From Aradus depressus (lineage: Eukaryota > Arthropoda > Insecta > Hemiptera > Aradidae): a stretch of DNA of 64,000 nucleotides. Under the pieces are notes generated by a model. It saw only the letters and a list, made by a program, of their open reading frames with translations, had not been told where the DNA came from and did no database searches. Positions within the stretch are counted from its first letter, which is position 1, and every line of letters starts with the position of its first letter. Made by a program: the position numbers and the translations under genes. Below, piece after piece: positions 59,739-64,000 of the stretch. The stretch lies in NCBI GenBank assembly GCA_963662175.1, contig OY759223.1, positions 5,737,549 through 5,801,548 of the forward strand, in the 5' to 3' direction.

Positions 59739-60189
59739 ATCAAGATTACAATTTATTTTATCTTCTATATATTTATTTTCGTATAATTTCTTCATAATAA
59801 AGCTGTTAATTTAATTATTTTTGTATTGTTATTTTATTTATTTTTTTACTTATTTCATCATTACTTACATTATTTTTATTTTATTGTATTTTCTTACTTA
59901 GTTATATTCATTCTGTTCCTGTTTCTATCCACTGTCGCACTTTTATCTTATTACTGATATTTTATTTTATTTGTATTTGTTACTCTGATCAGTGACTCAT
60001 GTATTTATTCTTAGGGGACCTCGGTCCCACAATAACATTTATTTTCATTGCATTTCAACTTGCTTAGCATGAATTATTAAACTAAGTTTTCGCTCTCCCT
60101 CTAAAATCAATTTTTCCTTTGGACTTTTGGCACCATATGGCTACATTACGATAGGGCTACATTTCCATAGGCCTACATTACCGGCGTTA
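59739..60189 (+). repeat. LINE-like 3' end with GGGACC hairpin; Rep-A scrap
   Basis: GTATTTATTCTTAGGGGACC-TC-GGTCCCACAATAACATTT at 60002-60040, as at 18.7 kb. 60075-60115 (TTTTCGCTCTCCCTCTAAAA) is a Rep-A right-side scrap. Confidence 0.55.
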
Positions 60190-60285
60190 TTTACAAACAT
60201 CCATGGCCCCGGGAAAGAAGTTTTATCTATAAAATATAAACACCCCCCGGACGAAATTCGAACCCCCACGCCTACCACGACGCCA
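60190..60285 (-). repeat. SINE-2 remnant
   Basis: AACATCCATGGCCCCGGGAA, ACCCCCCGGACGAAATTCGA, diverged, within Rep-A. Confidence 0.7.
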
Positions 60286-60560
60286 TAAAAATTAATAGTC
60301 GACTTACATAGTGACTTCTCAATTCTCACACTAAATTTCGCATCGATACGTTCATTTCATCAACAATTATTATGTTTTTGTGGTTGAGCTTTCCCCCTTC
60401 TGATCTCCCTTTTCCCTTCGGCCGATTTCGCGGGAAAGTCGACCATTTCAATACATTCATAACATCGATATTTACTACAGTTATTGTATTAAGCCCCCAC
60501 TTCCTTCTGACCGATTTGACTGAAGATCAATACACGAATTCTGCGATTTGTGTCTATATA
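60286..60560 (-). repeat. Rep-A modules
   Basis: AATAGTCGACTTACATAGTG, TTTCGCATCGATACGTTCAT, CTTCGGCCGATTTCGCGG, CAATACATTCATAACATCG. Confidence 0.75.
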
Positions 60561-60603
60561 ATGGAAAGCTAATAAAATAAATAAAAATGAAGGACATGTT
60601 TAA

Positions 60604-61481
60604 CCCTAATAATACCACGTGACCTGTGAAACGAAAAATACCATGTGGGGTCCTTTTGAGACCCCACTTCATTTTTCAATTTTTCATGTACCAACTAGCT
60701 TTACATTCTAACTTTTTCAATCAAGTTCATTCAAAAATGAGGGAAAAATAACAAAGAGTTTAAAAAGTTGAGAAAAAATGGTATAAAAAATGTTTATTAA
60801 AAAAAAGTAAATCATGAAACTTATAAAAGTATATTCACACTGTGGGTGCTGTTATTATTTACATTTAGCGCAAAGAAAGTTTTTTGTGACATGGTTTTTA
60901 CATACGTGCTTCTAGCTCATCAAGTTCTTCATCGTCTTCAACATCGGAGATCACTTCGAGCTGTTCCGTTTCCACAAGGGCCTCCTCAGATTCAAACCCT
61001 GCAATCTCCCTGGCACGCTCTACTAACATCAACGTTCGCGAGGACACAATGTGTTCCATGATTTATCTTTACGGTCCGAACCGTCAACGCATACTGAAAT
61101 TAGATCTAAATAAAATTCAAGAGCTGAACGAGAAGTGGAAACCAAGAAATGTTGATCAGAAAGAGCTCCAGGAAAAACTCCAGCGGGTGCGGGCAATGTC
61201 TTCTTCGAATTGCAGGTCAATTGAAGAGCAAACTTCTTGAAAATACTTCTCATCAGACGAACGAAAATGTGATACGGATAATACCACGTGGGGTCCCGCG
61301 TGACCCCTACTACGTTTTTGTGAAAATATTATTTTATATTAATTTTTAAAATACAAACTGAATACATTTTCTTAATGAAATCGAATGGAGATAGTCTACG
61401 GATAAATGTCCTGAAGCCTCATCGAAATAGAAATTTTAAAACGCATGGGGTCTTTTTTGATCCCACGTGGTATTAGGAGGG
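60604..61481. mobile_element. piggyBac-like non-autonomous element
   Basis: TTAA on both sides (60600-60603, 61482-61485). Ends CCCTAATAATACCACGTG and, inverted, CCCTCCTAATACCACGTG. Additional CACGTGGGGTC-like motifs lie inside both ends (about 60640, 61285, 61460). On the minus strand a Glu/Asp-rich stretch (ISDVEDDEELDELEARM) recalls the acidic start of piggyBac transposases. Confidence 0.82.
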
Positions 61482-61485
61482 TTAA

Positions 61486-62159
61486 CTTTATTACATTGTA
61501 TCGATTCTGGTTTACGCCATCGTCGGCACAAAGTTCAAAACGTTTTCCTGTGAAGAGAGAACCTTTAATGTCAGTCTAGGGTGCAAAGGAGGATCAGCGA
61601 AGAGGATGTTTAGGGCTTTTGTGGAGGGGCTAAAAGTACTAAGTGCTCAGGTCCACTGGCGCCAACTATTTTTACTTATTTATACCTGTAAGGGTTAAGG
61701 GAACCGAAGGTTACATACAAAATTTTAAACATAGTAACATAGACAAAGTTATCTTGATGCATCTATATCGTTTAATGATAATTCTGGTTCAAATGTCATG
61801 TGATAATCAAAGATATGAGGAACAGATTCAAAACCAAGATTTACAACAAATATATGTAAGTAAACCTCTTCGGGGGGTCATGAAAAAGAATCAATTACGA
61901 TCATCGATAAAAATGTTGATTGACCTGTTTTCTGTGCAAAACATATGAGGAAAATAATAACGTATCTTCCTGTGCCATTTTAAAAATATGAAATTCATCA
62001 ATGCTAAAAAAAAATGAAAGCAGAAAGTAATTAGTACTTTACTCCTCAAAGAAGTGAAGTAGTCATTACTTGAATGTAATCGAACTTTGATTGAAAGACG
62101 TTTTATAACAACTGTTTGTAAATTCACATGTCTTAAAGTGAGCATAGAAACATATGTGT
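61486..62159. other. No recognisable feature
   Basis: AT-rich, short spurious ORFs only. Confidence 0.5.
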
Positions 62160-62345
62160 CGGGTTGTATCCTCAAAAAGGCAAAAAGAGAAGTTATGGGT
62201 TCAAAAAATAAAAATATGGAAGGTTTCGAGGGAGAGCGGAAACTTATGTGAGTCGGATTGTACCTTCAAATTTAGAGATCGAAGGACCCTCAAAGCAGCA
62301 AAAACAGAAGTTATGGGATCAAGAAATAAAAATATGGAAATTCTC
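62160..62345 (+). repeat. About 105-bp unit in tandem
   Basis: GTCGGGTTGTATCCTCAAAA and GTCGGATTGTACCTTCAAAT start successive units; AACAGAAGTTATGGGATCAA shared. Related to 35418-35680. Confidence 0.75.
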
Positions 62346-62603
62346 CTTAGACCAAACGGCGTGGAAGGTACATGTGACTAGAGTGGTGACAATTATTTTT
62401 TTTAAATCGTAGATTTCTGTCTCCGTTTGATCTACGGAACCCATCTCAAATCTGAAAAGTGTGCTTAATTCAAGACTTTTTTTTTATATGCATGTCTATA
62501 ACGATTTTGCAAAAATTTAATAGATAACAATTTTGCATCAAAATTCAGGTTTAAAAAATAAAAGTCAATCGACCAGCGCTTTAAAGACCCCTCCGAAGCA
62601 CTG

Positions 62604-62605
62604 CG

Positions 62606-62648
<43 letters not shown>
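62604..62648. repeat. (CTGCTC)n hexamer repeat
   Basis: About seven copies of CTGCTC. Confidence 0.95.
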
Positions 62649-63076
62649 AGTATAGTAAATGATTAAATGTGATTAATATTTTAAAAATTAATTTGATTTT
62701 CAGAGGAAAATTTGAAGAGTTTTGGATGTCAATTCCTGAGGCTGTAAAACTTCGCTAGGAGTAAAAAGATAGAAGTGGAGAATGACTGAAAGACAGAACT
62801 GGAGGAATTGTATAACTGCGGAGGCCAGGGATAAGGTAAGAATATTTGATAAAGTATACATTTTGTTGATATTTGGGTTATAGTGATCAATTTTGGTCAA
62901 TTTTGATTAAAAAGGTTAATAAGATCTTCCGCTGATTCCGCTGAAAATTAATATGTGTCGTCCTTATAGAGCAAATAAAGCCTATATTAATGCGCTCTGG
63001 TAGTATGAGTCACAATAACTAACTAACTATAGTGGTATCAATAATTACGCCTGTGCAGGAGAACATAAAAAAAAAA
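62649..63076. other. No gene; Rep-A and SINE-1 scraps
   Basis: 62925-62975 holds a Rep-A scrap (CGCTGATTCCGCTGAAAATT) and 62990-63015 a SINE-1 scrap (GCGCTCTGGTAGTATGAGTC). Confidence 0.5.
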
Positions 63077-63210
63077 AGTATAAATATTGTTGATATTTGG
63101 GTTATTGTGGTCAATTTTGTTGATATTTGAGTTATTGTGGTAAATTTTGTTGATATTTGGGTTATTGTGGTCAATTTTGTTGATATTTGAGTTATTGTGG
63201 TCAATTTTGA
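63077..63210. repeat. About 31-bp minisatellite
   Basis: Four units of TTGTTGATATTTGGGTTATT + GTGGTCAATTT with G/A variants. The start of the unit also occurs at 62862-62900. Confidence 0.93.
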
Positions 63211-63229
63211 TTAAGAAGGTTAATAAGAT

Positions 63230-63620
63230 CCTCCCCCTTCCCTTCCGCTGATTCCGCTGAAAATTGATAGGTGTCGTCTTTATAGGACTTTGACATTACA
63301 TATGAAATTTCGTGTCAATACTTTCATTAAAACGTCAGTTATTAGAATGTTTGTGTTAAGCCTCACCCCTAATCCTCCCCTTTCCTTTGACCAATTTGTC
63401 TGAAAATTAATAGGTGTTGTCCTTACATGGGTCTTGATACACATATAAAATTTCGTGTCGATATATTCATTCTATCGGGAGATGTGTTTGGAGATACACA
63501 TAAACACAGACATTTTTTATTTTTGGATTCAGTAGGTTGAAAAACAAGAAATTTCCTTATAAATTCTGCATCGAATTTCTGTCCGATTTCATAACTTCCC
63601 CAATACTTTGTATAACTGCG
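63230..63620 (-). repeat. Rep-A, modules and left end
   Basis: TTCCGCTGATTCCGCTGAAA, TTTCGTGTCAATACTTTCAT, TTTCGTGTCGATATATTCAT, left palindrome CTTCCCCAATACTTTGTATA + ACTGCGGAAG. Confidence 0.85.
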
Positions 63621-63784
63621 GAAGCAACAACACAGGTACGGTTTATGTGAGGTCTGGTCTGTTCGTTTTTAGTAGTTTATTAGGAACTACTCAACCTATT
63701 GTCCTGGAACTGTACTGCTAAAGATGAAATACTAACAAGGTTAGTATAAACAAAGCAGAATGCGAAACAAAGTAGAACTATGAA

Positions 63785-64000
63785 AATCGTACAGGCAAAG
63801 TACTTCCCCAACTATAATTATTTTTACCAGACTAAGTTTCCGCTCTCCTCACGATTTGGCTGAATATTAATAAATGTGCGATACTTCTTAATCCACGTAT
63901 AACATATCGATACATTCATTACTTCTAGTGTTTATGAGTTAAGCCGTCTTCATACAAGCCTTCCCTTAGTCCGATTCGTGTGAGTCGCCTAATTGTGTGT
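63785..64000 (-). repeat. Rep-A, right end, runs off the window
   Basis: AGGCAAAGTACTTCCCCAAC, TAAGTTTCCGCTCTCC, ACATATCGATACATTCATTA. Confidence 0.7.

Overview
The window is nuclear DNA of an animal, most likely an insect. It is very AT-rich and has spliced genes with GT-AG introns. Insect-type transposons (jockey-clade LINE, Tc1, pogo, hAT, piggyBac-like, Harbinger-like) are common, tRNA-derived SINEs are extremely dense, and there is a nuclear copy of mitochondrial nad5. The tail of the main SINE is the insect telomeric pentamer (AACCT/AGGTT). I cannot fix the order; a hemipteran-like, repeat-swollen genome would fit.

One host gene is clear. It lies on the minus strand from about 28.25 kb down to 2.27 kb, with eight coding exons spread over 26 kb. 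It encodes a secreted or membrane-anchored M14B metallocarboxypeptidase (carboxypeptidase M/D type): signal peptide, catalytic domain with all expected zinc and substrate residues, then a transthyretin-like domain. The last exon either ends in a tail that looks like a GPI-anchor signal and is followed by AATAAA, or can splice out at a perfect GTAAGT donor to exons beyond the window. The exon 4 to exon 5 junction does not keep frame, and a phase-compatible extra exon-like island lies between them. A splice acceptor directly in front of the ATG implies an upstream non-coding exon.

Almost everything else is mobile DNA. Intron 6 holds a complete jockey-like LINE (4216-8515) with two open ORFs and target-site duplications. 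A related, internally deleted LINE lies at 32808-34409, and a 5'-truncated RT piece at 59301-59738. SINE-1 (about 345 bp) occurs about 20 times and SINE-2 four times, several nested with readable target duplications. DNA elements include Tc1 (22943-25159), pogo (38051-38790), hAT-type (28505-29141, 30319-30885, 42842-43439, 56939-57559), Harbinger-like (30207-31554), piggyBac-like (60604-61481) and several unnamed TIR families (19760-20687 with an inverted copy at 53.7 kb; 40683-41299 and 52552-53192; 12503-12761; 15340-16366; 51692-51792; 55751-55972).

The most abundant and least explained component is a non-coding family I call Rep-A. It has about 20 pieces on both strands, a palindromic left end, a hairpin right end followed by a T-tract, and internal modules of about 120-150 bp that expand in tandem. 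The right half of the window (28.3-64 kb) shows no convincing host gene, only two low-confidence ORFs (39.5 and 58.2 kb).
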